Source: Balanoglossus misakiensis (Eukaryota > Hemichordata). Taken from it: 64,000 bases of DNA. A model generated the notes under the pieces. That model was not told the DNA's origin. It ran no database searches and saw only the letters and a list, made by a program, of their open reading frames with translations. Both the position numbers and the translations under genes were made by a program. Positions 1-11,836 of the stretch are shown here, piece by piece; positions within the stretch are counted from its first letter, which is position 1; the number at the start of each line of letters is the position of its first letter. The stretch covers positions 9,672,001 through 9,736,000 of the forward strand of contig CM082579.2 of the NCBI GenBank assembly GCA_040954595.2, written 5' to 3'.

Positions 1-3000
1 TCCAAATATTACATTTTCTCTTCATTTGGTCAACATCATACATTTCCCCCTTTGAAATTCACTTTCTGATTAGGCTTCCTGTATTTTTTCAAAACAAACA
101 TCAATATCAGATCCCCAAGCAGCCACACCTCACATGAGAAATCTCCCTTCTGGCAAGCAGCCAAAAGCATCAAATTTCAGACAATCCCAAATCCAAAATT
201 TGGGGAAGTGTGCTAGGTTTTTCTCAGTAGTGAAACACGGCGAACAAACATTTACAGTGTGGGTGTACAAAATAGGTGCCATTTCCTTCATGTGTTGAAA
301 TTCAATTGAGCCAGTGAAACTTGCTAGAGAAGAGTATGAAATTCCCTTATTGGCACTGGTGTCACCACCATACTACATGTAGGTATCTTGTGCGAATGCG
401 ATAGTTGTTGGCATTTGAGTATGCAAGTCGATGACATCCACCAGGTTGCTCTCCACAGGCACAATTCGGTACCAGCAGTTTGTGTGGTCTCGAATATGGA
501 AGGAATGGACTATATATTATTCTACTTCACCGACTTGATGCAAGTACCACTTGGAAGGGAAATCCGATTTGACAATTGATTTTAATACTTGTCTGTGGAT
601 GCAAATTGTTATGGCATATAAAACCTGCCCAACAAATTTACAGAATTTGTCAGAATTGTATTGATGGTAAAATGTATAAACTGTTTGGAGAGGGAAACTG
701 CATAAGTTCATATTCACAAGTAGTTGTAGTTTTAAAATTTCTGTTCACATTTAAAGTAATAATTTTTCATAATTTTACAATTGTTTAGTATCCAAGTACT
801 TGCTCCCCTTTCCAAACAGGTATACATACCACACCTCCTTCCAAGGAAACATGCAAGTCAACGAAGTTAAAATAATAGAATTGCATCCTTTCCAAATCAT
901 GACCACTCCATTTGTAAAATAACGTTGTTGAAGCACAGCATATCTCTTAACAGAAACTGCATGTTCACTTCTGGATGTTTCCATAACAAGTGCCATTTGC
1001 CACTTGTAACGATGAATATATGCCTGCCATGCTATGCCACCAAGCCATTCCAGCGGTGCCTCGGGTACAGGGTACCAGAGAGTTCTGCCATCTCATGTGG
1101 GTATCGTAATTACACTGCTCAGGTACTGCATCTGTTGTCTTCTTTACTGCTAAAGGACAAGTGAATTGTCTTCTGGATGGCTCACAGACTGCCATTTCAC
1201 TTTCTCCATATCTGCTACTGTTGGACCAGTTGTTGACCATGGGGGAAAGGGCCAGTTGTACGGGGCTTTATAGATTTATGTCAACTCTCCACTTTAATAG
1301 TATATTTTTATTCTTTTGTATCATTTCATTGTTTACTTTCACATTGCCAATTATTAATGGAGGCATGAAAAACTTATCAATCTATGGAGCGGACATATAT
1401 CTATTTGCTGTGGGCATGGGCAAAGTTCACTGATGAAATAAAAGATTTAAAAAAATATACTTTTCCCACCAGGTCAGTATAAAAGAATACACCAAGACAT
1501 GCTGGTATGTTGGTCTTTTATTGACTGTTGGCCCCTGCATCAAGGTCCATAGTACGGTCATGTACGATTTGAAAAAGTTTGAAGACGGGGAGAGTTAATG
1601 CCCAGCCAGGATTTTGTAACACTTTGCTGCAACTCCCACCAAAACAGAAGAAAATCTGCTGTTGTTCATTGCAAAACATCAAACAAATGATATTGATGCC
1701 CTCTTGCTTTTGGTAGAAATCTGATAATAGAGAACCCTGGCTGGAAACATGGGACTTTTGAATATTCAGGATGACTCGCAATCAGCTGCTCGTAATTATA
1801 GTATGTGCTGCAAGGTAAATTTGCTACATGTGACTATGAATATCGCCAGGCAATCTGAATACTTAAAGTTGTGATGTCTTGCTAATTTCAAAAATGGAAT
1901 AAAGGAGCAAAATTACATGCGTTTTGGGTGACTTGTGTGATATTTCCCCAAAATTAGGTTGTGTTCTTGAAGAAATTTGAAAAGTATGGACATGTCGTAT
2001 GTACTATAATAAGAAGTATAACACATGTCAATAACATGCCAAAAGATCCTTGTCCCTTCTATTATGGTAGTTCAGCTTTATATTTAATTCAACCAGAACA
2101 TTTTGATTAAAATGAGGGTGGTGTAAAATGGTGTTGGGTTAACCCTAACAGTGCCAAGTCAGTAGGAAACGTAATTATTTTCCTACCCCCCTAGAATCCC
2201 GGGCATACTTGACTGTGGAGAAATGAACTGGTATCAGACTGTGTAATGTCAAATATTTGAACAGCTGAGTACATACTAAACCGCCTCTGCTGGGTAATTT
2301 GATCAGGCCAAGATGATCATAAACAGTGGATACAGCTAGATTGAGGCAAACGACCCTGTCTAAATACACACATGGCAGCTAATCAAAGAAACCAACACTG
2401 TCTAAATACGTATTCCAGTGATGATACGTATCTATATGGACTTGAGACTCTAACGGGTTATGACACCCGGTAGCAATAGGGTTAAATTTAACAAGAATGG
2501 GAAAATGAATGTTTGAACCAGGGGAAATTCTTTCCATTACATCACATTTTCCTAACAAAATGATTGTGAAATAGTCTATTAAGCTGGTGATACTGAAGAC
2601 GATTATCAGAAAAGAAGAAAATGCCAAGACATCACAGCTTTAAATGACATGCAAGTGTGTAGAACAGAATGACTATGTGCAAATGTATTTTTGTACCCCT
2701 GATGTACATTGTATTTTAAAGAATTCCCATCGAACATAAAGTCGGTAGTTGTCTTAAATCTATAGTCTGACAAAAACAGAAAATAGTAAAGATATTGCCA
2801 TGACGAACGTTCGATTGGTTTCGAAATTTAGCCGCCTGTTCTTCACAATTTATGTAAATTTTGAAAATATAGACAACCATTAAAACGAAAGACCAACCTT
2901 TTGTTTGGGGTAAAAACAATCAAACGAGCAATAACGCTATCTAATATCTACAACGCAAAATGTATTTGGTACTGTAGCACACATGTTAGACGAAATCTGT

Positions 3001-3204
3001 GTGAAACTGGCAATTTCAGCGTAAAATTTGCAACAAACTGTGTCGAAATTGTAACGAAATTCTCGTGCGTCATATGATCCACACACATGATCTGAACACG
3101 TCTCTTTATTCCTGAAAGTGGCTCTTCGTAATGATTTTTTTTTTAAAATCTATACATGAAAAAAATCCGAAATATATAATATTATCTCAATTAACTATAA
3201 AAAC
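1..3204 (-). other. Left flank: presumed PCF11 intron 1
   Basis: This AT-rich stretch lies downstream of the first PCF11 coding exon, in the direction of that gene. I looked for the next part of the CTD-interacting domain on the minus strand and did not find it, so the first intron appears longer than 3.2 kb. Several short minus-strand pieces look weakly protein-like (about 378-480, 1140-1265 and 1665-1810). The last is preceded by an acceptor-like CTTGCAG and gives about 43 sense codons before TGA. None belongs to a family I recognise, and all could be chance. No RNA gene or repeat stands out. Confidence 0.45.
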
Positions 3205-3363
3205 CTGATTCAATCTTTCTTCTATAAGCCTCACGACATGTGGAGCGTAAGCGATGTTTTCTTCGGACAGCATCGTCAGCATATTGATCAACGGCTTGCT
3301 GTTGAGGGTGAGATCGGACAAAGATGACTCGAAATCTTCGCAGAACGCCTGTTCTTCCGACAT
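3205..3363 (-). CDS. PCF11: PCF11 first coding exon (cleavage/polyadenylation factor), partial
   Basis: PCF11 is a subunit of cleavage factor II; its N-terminal CTD-interacting domain binds the phosphorylated RNA polymerase II tail and couples 3'-end cleavage to termination in the nucleus. The exon encodes 53 residues starting MSEEQAFCEDFESSL and containing NSKPLINMLTMLSEEN, which matches helices 1-3 of that domain and the remembered start of human PCF11 (NSKPHINMLT). The Met at 3363 is chosen because family similarity starts there; the upstream open frame is not conserved-looking. The exon ends at a CAG/GTTTTT donor just below 3205. It is head-to-head with RAB30. The rest of the gene is outside the window or beyond a long intron. 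The family call is firm; the donor was inferred by eye. Confidence 0.85.
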
Positions 3364-4579
3364 CTTGAAGATTTCCTTCTTGTAAATGTCTTCTTCGCGT
3401 GTGTAATGTACAATAAGACGTGAAAAACCAAGAAAAGGCCCGAAAAGAAGGCCGCGCGTTACCGCTAAACGACGGTCACAACTCCAATCCCAAGATGGCG
3501 GTTTCGCTCTCACGAGTTACTAAACGTGAAGCCCTATAATTACCCTTGAGAGCTACGAAAGCTGCCGTTTGATTGGACAATACTGAATGGCATCTCACCA
3601 CACTGACTGAATGATAGATGTGTTTTGTTATCAAAGTGATGATAGAAATAATCTTTGCTTTTATGATAACAATTATTACAATTGTCAAAACAAAATGAAA
3701 ACAAAGAACGTCTACATCAGATAGCTGACACGAACTTCGATCATACTCCTCTTCCACTGCATGTAAAACTGAAAGAGCCAATCAAACAACTCGATACATT
3801 AGCCGCATGTACATAACCTACGTCATCATGATATTCGTAGAACACATATTTTCAGAAGTACTGAGTAATCCATAGAAAACGTTTGGGAATACCCGAAAAT
3901 CGAAATGCATCATTGAATAAACGATTTTTATATTCTGGTGCTCAGTAGGAGCAATGCAAACATACAATAGTTAGCCAAAAGCAAAATTGTAGCGATCAAC
4001 ATGAGTTAATACAGCAATGCCCGGATGACGATGACGTCACCTAATATGTTATGGGACTTCCGTACTGCAGGCTTCTTGGTCCGGTGCAGTGCTCGCTGAT
4101 AGTGGGAACAGTGGCCTTTATTCGGCTTCTTTTGTCACCAGTGTAAACAATAACAGTCCACGTCGGGGTACTTCACGTGTACAGTTGGCATCACAGGCCA
4201 ATCCGGGCAGTGACTCAGCGCAAGGCCAGACCATCGCCGCGCTATATAAAGTGGGGCCATCCGATCGGACAGTGTACTCAGTGAACTCGAGAAACGGAGA
4301 AAGTGTTCAACTATAGCAGGCTCTCAGTAAATGATTGCGCATTCTGTGAGCATTTACTTAAATAATTTTTCTCTGTTATATTTCATCACATTTTTGCAGG
4401 TAACAGTGTTTCAGGAATCATTTCTTTATTTTTTATCCCATCATTTCCATTTGTAGATTATTATCACTATTTTGTTATTTTCAGGTTTGTTATGTTTTGG
4501 AGAATGCGTTTCCATTTCGTTTGCTGTTTCTTTCAGGAGTTCACTTCAAGAAATATATTTGGGACAAGTCACTTCAGCG
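3364..4579. promoter_or_regulatory. Bidirectional PCF11/RAB30 promoter region
   Basis: This 1.2-kb interval separates the start codons of the divergent PCF11 (-) and RAB30 (+) genes. On the RAB30 side there is a TATA-type element, TATATAAA at 4243-4250, followed about 30 bp later by an initiator-like CTCAGTG. On the PCF11 side AAGATGGCGG at 3492-3501 matches the YY1 consensus found in many housekeeping promoters and 5' UTRs. RAB30 probably has a noncoding first exon: CAG/GTAACA near 4399 is a good donor and TTTCAG near 4535 a good acceptor. These assignments are inferences from motifs. Confidence 0.55.
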
Positions 4580-6895
4580 ATGGAAGATTACAAGTACCTG
4601 TTCAAAGTTGTCCTCATCGGCAATGCAGGCGTTGGTAAGACCTGCCTTGTGCGAAGATTCACACAGGTAATAAGCTATGATGTTGTACTATTGTATCATT
4701 TTACCTGTTACATAATATTGATGGAGGAGGTTGCAGCAAGGCAAGCTTTCTCCTCTACCGAACAAACATCAAATAGAGCTGGAAACATTTTAAAACAAGT
4801 TAAACATTTAATTTGTTTAATAATGAAATATTTTTCACCACTTTTCAATAAAAAAATCAGTAACATAAAAGAGATTTAAAGTATCTGAGATTGAGTGACA
4901 CGTGATAACCCCCCCCCCTCCCATGGGGTGGAGATTCACTGTCACTAGTGTCAGGTAAGTTGATAATTTTGTGGAGGATGGGGAGTACTATAGAATACAG
5001 ATGTAGAAGTTGGTCAGGTTTGGACTACCTGTCCTCGGATGATGTGTAAAACATTAGTGACTGGTTGAATTCTATCTCGTTTGTCATTCCATTTATGAAA
5101 CTTTTTTTAATCTCTATATAGGGGCTGTTTCCCCCTGGTCAAGGTGCTACAATCGGTGTTGATTTCATGATAAAGACTGTACAGATAGGCAACAATCCAG
5201 TCAAAGTAAGTTGCTCTCACTCTGGATGCATTACAAACTGCACAACAGATAATGCCTGCAGTTTTGAAAAACACTTACAAGTACAAGTGTTTTACTTCTA
5301 GTATTTCAGTGTCTTACAACTTATTTATGAAATGGGCCACCAAGGTGATCTGTGATGTTTCTTAAATACATTTCTTTTATAAATGACAATAATATCTTAT
5401 CACGTCATGAGTTCCACAAGCTTTAAGGGACTGGTCAATATTTCTTTGGGGGGGGGGGGGGGTTCAACCCGATTGTGAAAACCAGCTCAGAGAGACATCT
5501 TCAGGTGTGCAGTTGATAGTTTTGAGAATGATATAGAAATGTGTTTAAAATGTCAAAACGAGAGCAAGACTTCGCCATATCAAAAAAATTGACAACAGTT
5601 GTGAATTTAACAGTTACAGATATGGGACACAGCTGGACAGGAACGGTTTAGGTCCATCACTCAGAGTTACTACCACAGTGCCGACGCCTTGGTTGTGGTC
5701 TATGATGTCACTTCTCACGAGAGTTTCAGATGCCTCCCGGACTGGCTCGAAGAAATCAAACTCTACGGTAGAAAAGTAGTCATAACCGTCCTTGTAGGTG
5801 AGTGTTAATCGTCTGAATTTTGTTGATATGGCCCTGCTTTAGTGGGGAACTGATTTGTCTCTGCTAAAATGGCTGGGTAGCGTAGATTGATCAGACTGTA
5901 GCTGGATGGTGTCTTTTCATGTAGATAGGTAAGATAGGCATCTTCACAGAGTGAGGTATAATACAGTTATCAAATGCCAGCATGATACTGCTTAGCTCTA
6001 TTAATATCTGTTATGTTTTGCTTTTGCCTGTGAATGGAAACGAAAATTGATTAATTGCAGTATCGAGTTAAAATTACAAATTGAACATCGATAATGATGT
6101 TTAAAGGATCAGACCATGAGTTTTCCAATCATGAGTCAAGGACAGCGTGTAGTTCTTGATTATCATGTCTGATTAGATGTTGAAAGTGCAACGTTACCTT
6201 GACCAGCACTGAGCAGCAGTTATAAAACTGAAGCAGTGATTAGATAGTCATCTGTTGATATGTCATATGTTCAAGGGGAATACCAATTTATAAATATTTG
6301 TATTCGATGGCTTGGTGTGTTCAGGCTAGGTAGAAAATGCTGGTCACATACTCGAGTGATTTCTGCTGTTTTATTATACGGCCATCAAACACCCCCAGTG
6401 TTTTACAGTCCATTCAAGCCTTTGAGATGTGTGACTGTGTTCAGCTGAAATTATTGCTTATTTCATGGGTATAATGTAATATCCCAGGGATTTTCATGTG
6501 CTGTCAATTTGCGATTATCAGAATAAGTTGTGTGCATCAGTATTTGTGGTTCAATTAATTTTTGTCCACCAGGTATAATCTCAACCACTCAAAAACTCCA
6601 GCGAATGTTGTCACATCATTGCATGTGTTCATATTTCTCAGGCAACAAAACCGATCTGGTGCAAGACAGGGAAGTCAGCGTTCAGCAGGGTACCACGTTT
6701 GCAGAGACTCACCAGATGCGATTCCTGGAGACGTCGGCCAAAGAGGCGGACAACGTCGACAAGCTCTTCCTCGACGTTGCCAAGCAGCTGACGGAGAAAG
6801 TGGAGACGTCGGAGATGGAAACTGCCAAAGACAGCGTGACCATATGTAGCGACAATCACACAGTGTCGGCTACCTATAACTGTTGCAAATGGTAA
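4580..6895 (+). CDS. RAB30: Ras-related small GTPase Rab30
   Basis: Rab30 is a Golgi-associated small GTPase. Four coding exons join in phase: 4580-4666, 5122-5205, 5614-5797 and 6642-6895, giving 202 aa (human about 203). All GTPase motifs are visible: P-loop GNAGVGKT (residues 14-21), switch II WDTAGQERF, base-binding NKTD and ETSAK. The stretch RRFTQGLFPPGQGATIGVD and the DWLEEI region match Rab30 rather than other Rabs. The end is CCKW, giving a Cys-Cys pair (199-200) for geranylgeranylation, as in human TCCNFN. The start MEDYKYLFK matches the family start. Exon 3 begins at TTACAG after an AACAG acceptor, required to keep LQIWDTAG. The gene is convergent with DDIAS. Confidence 0.95.
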
Positions 6896-9800
6896 GAAGT
6901 TAGTTTAGAGGTGCACTATCTGCAACTTCTGGCTAATTTTTCAGTATTCTCATTCTGTGTATTAACAATGCTGATGGGTAGTGTTAATCCTCTCAACATC
7001 GCCCATGGGTGATAATGTTCTTCAAGTCCTGAGTTGAATGCATTTGTAAACAATAATAAATTGTTGACAGCAGAAATTGGTGTGATGGGCTATTTATATG
7101 GAGGACAACACAAAAATATGCGCAAAGCAAAATTTACTGAAAAATGAGCCTGAAGTTAACGGACAAAGGCCCTTTAAGTTTACAACAGACCATTTGGTAT
7201 CTCAGACAAGAATGTAGGATGGGTGATTTCATCAAGCAGATTTTATCATATCATTTTTAGTTCTGGACTGTGAAGATGTAGGAATTATAAAGAGCATGAA
7301 AGCCACTAGCTGTCACTGACCCTGACATCCCCATTTTCCTGTTTACTTGTCCAAAATCACCTACTCAAAATACTATAGGGTTAAACTTGGGGTATGTAGA
7401 CTAGGGTTTCAAAGTGATAGTTAATATGTCTGCCAAGTTTTTATCACAGATGCAGATTAGTAAACTTTTGTTGTTCCTAATGTGTTATTTACACCCATGA
7501 AAAATTTGGTTTCATAAAAAGAAAATGTTGAATCATTTTTTTTTCATTCTGCACACCTCTGTGCAAAACTCTGGAGGCTGTTCTTGTCAGACCTCAGCTG
7601 GGCATGATGTCAGCATGAGGTCATTTGTACTCAGAAAATACCTTGTATTGCATATTTTAGCTCTAATTATGATGCAGTTTGTGTGGTATAGCCTTTGTGG
7701 TACTGTGTACTTATTAATTTTAGTCATCTTTGTAAAGACAGCATAGACCACTTCACAGATAGGGTATCTGCAATGCATGATGGTATAATTTGCATTCAAC
7801 ATGGCAATGAGTACATGGCTAAAGTCAGGCAATTAGAACACAAACTTTCCCACAACCTCCTGCGTTATTCTATCCGCGAAGTGGTCCATATCTGTAACGT
7901 CATGTTTTTATCATTTTTGTTCCCATCAAATGTAAAGTTTTGCAGCACTGGCAAATATTTATACACATAATTCAGATTACTAAGTTCTGTTTTATGAAGG
8001 AGAGAGCCATCATCTGGAGGGGGCAATGCTTAAAAAAAAATTACCAACATAAAACTCCTAGTAAAGTTTGCTTTTGGAAGCATTTCTTCCACAATCCCAC
8101 TCAGATTCAATTGTTTGAGCATGGACAGCCGAATAATTTCAGGCAGTTTTCTAGGGACCAGAATATATCAAACAAAGTAAGCATCACATATGGCTGCTGT
8201 ATCTCAGTGTCCCACTTTAGCATTCTCCATATGTTTTGTTTTCGATTAGAGTTTTATTTTAACCTATTAAAGCAGGATATAATTATGCCTTGCTAGTGCA
8301 ATGACCAGTGACATTTCACCCCATTCACCAATATGGTTTGGTCCAACTCCATTGCTTTCAATGGCAATGACAGACCTCTCCAAGTGGAAAATGGGATTAA
8401 AGGTTTAACATTTTTTTCCATGGCTTGATCTTGCATGACAACCAAGCTGCTGAGAAGTTTTTATCGCTCTCTCAAAATTGTGTTTGAATAAGATTAGCCA
8501 TGCAGAAAAAGAAACATTAAATTCACACTTAATTTAGGTAAAATAACAAGAGTTTAATTCACAGTCCATAGTTTCCATAATTTCCGCTCGTGGTGTGGGA
8601 ATTATACTAATGACTGCCCAGGGTTCAGACAAATCTCTTTTAGCAATTTTAATTTGTAAATGCAGTTAGTAATAAGTACTACCCCTGGTAGTCTGGTTTT
8701 ATTCTCTTAGAGGTGACCTTGATGAGCTACAACAGCTTAGTCACATGCCAGGAATCCATGGTATACTCTGACACTACTTAATATTAATTTTACCCAGGAC
8801 AAGTGCAAATTGATGTATTCCCCATGGATAGCAAACACTATATTGCTTCCATTGGGTAGCAATCTGGACAGTTATTTTATGTGTCTGTGGTCAACAAGCT
8901 CCTTAAATGCAGTATATAGATTTTATTTATCAATTCTGTTAAATATAGTATTTCGTGTTTGTTAGCATAGTGCATTGTGTTTTTCACCCAGTAAAAAGTC
9001 AGGAATTTATTATTTTTATACTTTGTGCAAAAGCTGAAAGTTTAACTCTCAGTAATTTTTGGTCGTCTTTCATAAATACATTGTACCAATAGTCAAGTCT
9101 AATGTAATTTCTAAGTTATTAAAATGTTTTCACAGTTGCTTGACATATATATTTATATATTTATATTTTATAATTGAAATCATGATTTTTGAAATGTATA
9201 TTTTTTAATTTTGTATTTGCTACTGTTTTTACCATCCTTGAGCAAGTATTAATTTTACATTAGCTGAAGTCAAATTTATGTTTTGTTGACTGATAAAAGT
9301 TGCTACTCTACGAAATGCCACCATGCAAAATTTTGAATCTGATACCAAATTTTCTGAAATTTGCAATTCAAAATGGCCACAATCTCTTGTTAGCTCTATA
9401 AAGAAAATTTAATTTGTGATTTTTATGAAAGCGATGAACATGCAGACTAGCTTCTTTGTTATCAAAAATACTCCTTGCATACTTTTATATAGCATAGAAT
9501 TGAAAGGTTTGAGGGACTATCATTTTTCTGAAAATCTGTCCCCTAGGTACGTGTACTACCTTAAGAGGATGACATCATTGAATTGTTGATGTGTCATCCC
9601 TAGCATACACTGATATGACCATGATAGTCATGCTGTGATATCACTAACAATTACAGCAGTAAGCTCAGAAACTCAGTGAATTTATACAGTGATGAACAAT
9701 GACCAACCTGAAAGTAATCAGTATGGAAACCATGTTTACTCCATTGAACATTCTTGCTCTCTGCTATCTTTTAATGTGTAAAATCTCTGTGACTAAACCT

Positions 9801-11423
9801 GGCCCCTAGACACAGCATGGAGCAAATATGTTTTCAGACAGGCTGTATCTAATCGTTTCTAGACACTGAGGCTGCTGTGGGTCCCATTTTGGAGCTGTTT
9901 CAGTGATTCAGTCTTCAAGGCAACAACAAATCCCATCCCTGCTGTAGCATAAAACTGGCAGCAATTTTCAATGAACCAAGCAGTGCATATTCGTTTCATG
10001 CACATATCAACAGGTATTTGAAATTCAGGTCACTGTGTACCACTGCCAGGTACAATCATTCACCATTGCTGCAATGTCAGACTCCCTCTCCCCCTGTGCA
10101 GTGTCCATGGCGACCTCGCCATGGTTGCCATGGAAACCGGCTGAATTTCAAGTGGTAGTTTGAAGTGATATCACCTGCAGTGATATTTAGATGCCTTCTG
10201 AGGGCACTGTTGTGGTTGTTGAATATTAGATGTTTGTAAATGTTGGTCCTGCATGATCTAGATAGTCATGGGGTTCTTCATTGAAATTTCATGATATGCA
10301 AATTATGGCATCCTCGCCTGGGACAATTTTTAAACGTACAGAATTTATTTGCAGTGATCAAATGGACTTCCTATTGGCACTCAAAAGAGCTGAACGGCTG
10401 CAGCTGTTGAAAAAAGTTTCCCCCATGCTGTGCCTTGCAGTTACCCACCTAACAATCCCACTTGCAAGGCACAGTCATTGCATATGATAGCTGAATTCAT
10501 AGCAGTTTTTTATGAATCAGTAAGAACCTTTTTATCAGCTCATAGCTGACATTTACTGCACCTTTTACAGGGACAACATAGAACGAAAATGCTACTTTTT
10601 CATGTTATTGTTTTTTACATTTAAGTGTTCGAACTTTTAAAAGACAATTTACTGAGAAGCGTATGCTGCATTAATTTGAGATTTAAGTATTTACTAGAAA
10701 TGTAGTATCATTCTTTGCTCTTTCTGAAAGCAACTGTTTGATGCAACAAATCTTGCCCTGATGTACCAGTTCACAAGGACCAGTGCTCACTCTTGTCTAT
10801 TGCATTTACTTGTCATGTGGTTGGTTTGATCAGCGACCTTCATCTTAGTTTTCACTGTGATTGGTGAAAAATACCCACCTCTTTTTTTAGCTACAGTGCT
10901 GATTGTTGGTTTTGATATAAAGAAATTGTGTCAACTGCACCTGTGATGGCAAGACCATCAACAAAATGTTCAGAGTACCATTGGAAAACTTAATCAGTAT
11001 GTGTTTTATGACATATATTCATTGATTATAATAGCCATCAGAAAGACCACAGCTTGTGTTGTTGTGGATTGTAGTTGTGTCAATTTTATTCTCATAGGAA
11101 ATTGTAGGAGAGATTTGTATATCAATCATTACACTGTGCAAAAAGCCATTTCAGTTGCACACATTGCCCACAAATTTGAAATATTTGCTGGTATATGAAT
11201 TCAAACAAACACATAGTCATAGATCGCATTTACAAGCTGCATATTTCTTTGTAATATTTTTTATTTACACTTTTAAACAATGGCTTTACAGATATTTATT
11301 TTTATTGCTTATAGTACTGTATAATTTATCCTGTAAAAAATTAAATTATGAAACATCAACTTCATAAATTTATTGTATGGCCAACAACATTTGGTGCAAT
11401 TTTTGTACATGTGAATCAAGCAC
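6896..11423 (+). other. RAB30 3' UTR candidate / intergenic
   Basis: This is 4.5 kb of AT-rich sequence without a convincing coding exon on either strand. A proximal AATAAA sits at 7055-7060 and a distal one at 11424-11429, followed by a GT-rich stretch (TGTTGTGGAGTTTT), the usual layout of a cleavage site. Either end is possible for the RAB30 transcript; a long 3' UTR would fit what I recall of vertebrate RAB30. An RFX X-box-like 14-mer, GTTGCCATGGAAAC, lies at 10124-10137 beside a CATGGCGA/TCGCCATG inverted repeat. No tRNA or mobile element was recognised. Confidence 0.4.
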
Positions 11424-11463
11424 AATAAAAGTGGATAATCCTGATATGTTGTGGAGTTTTATT
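11424..11463. terminator. Convergent poly(A) signals between RAB30 and DDIAS
   Basis: A plus-strand AATAAA at 11424-11429 and a minus-strand AATAAA at 11458-11463 face each other only 28 bp apart. The sequence between them is GT-rich on the plus strand. They are good candidates for the 3' ends of RAB30 (+) and DDIAS (-), whose transcripts would then overlap by tens of bases. Further minus-strand AATAAA copies lie at 11369-11374 and near 11294, so DDIAS may also end later. Inferred from motifs only. Confidence 0.45.
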
Positions 11464-11836
11464 ATATTTTAACCTGGTGTTTGTTCAGAGCCAAGGATTG
11501 ATTTAGCTGCACAGGCTCCATCATATTCTCCACATCAATATTGTAGTTTTGTTTTCATTCCACTCAGTTTCACATACTACAGTGAAAAAATCATGCAAGA
11601 AATTTGTAAGTCACTTACAAATCAACATAATCATATTGATCAAGTCAGTGTAACCGCCGGTACTGTAATATTATGCACAATGGCCGTTACAAAAATATAG
11701 GCTATGTTGACAAGCGGAGTACTGGGTCCGGTATATTATTACCGTAGCATGCTGTTTGGAGTAGTACAAGAAATTGTATTTGATACACAGAATAACAATA
11801 CTGGAAACAGAGTCAAAAGTTACAGCTAATGTCACT

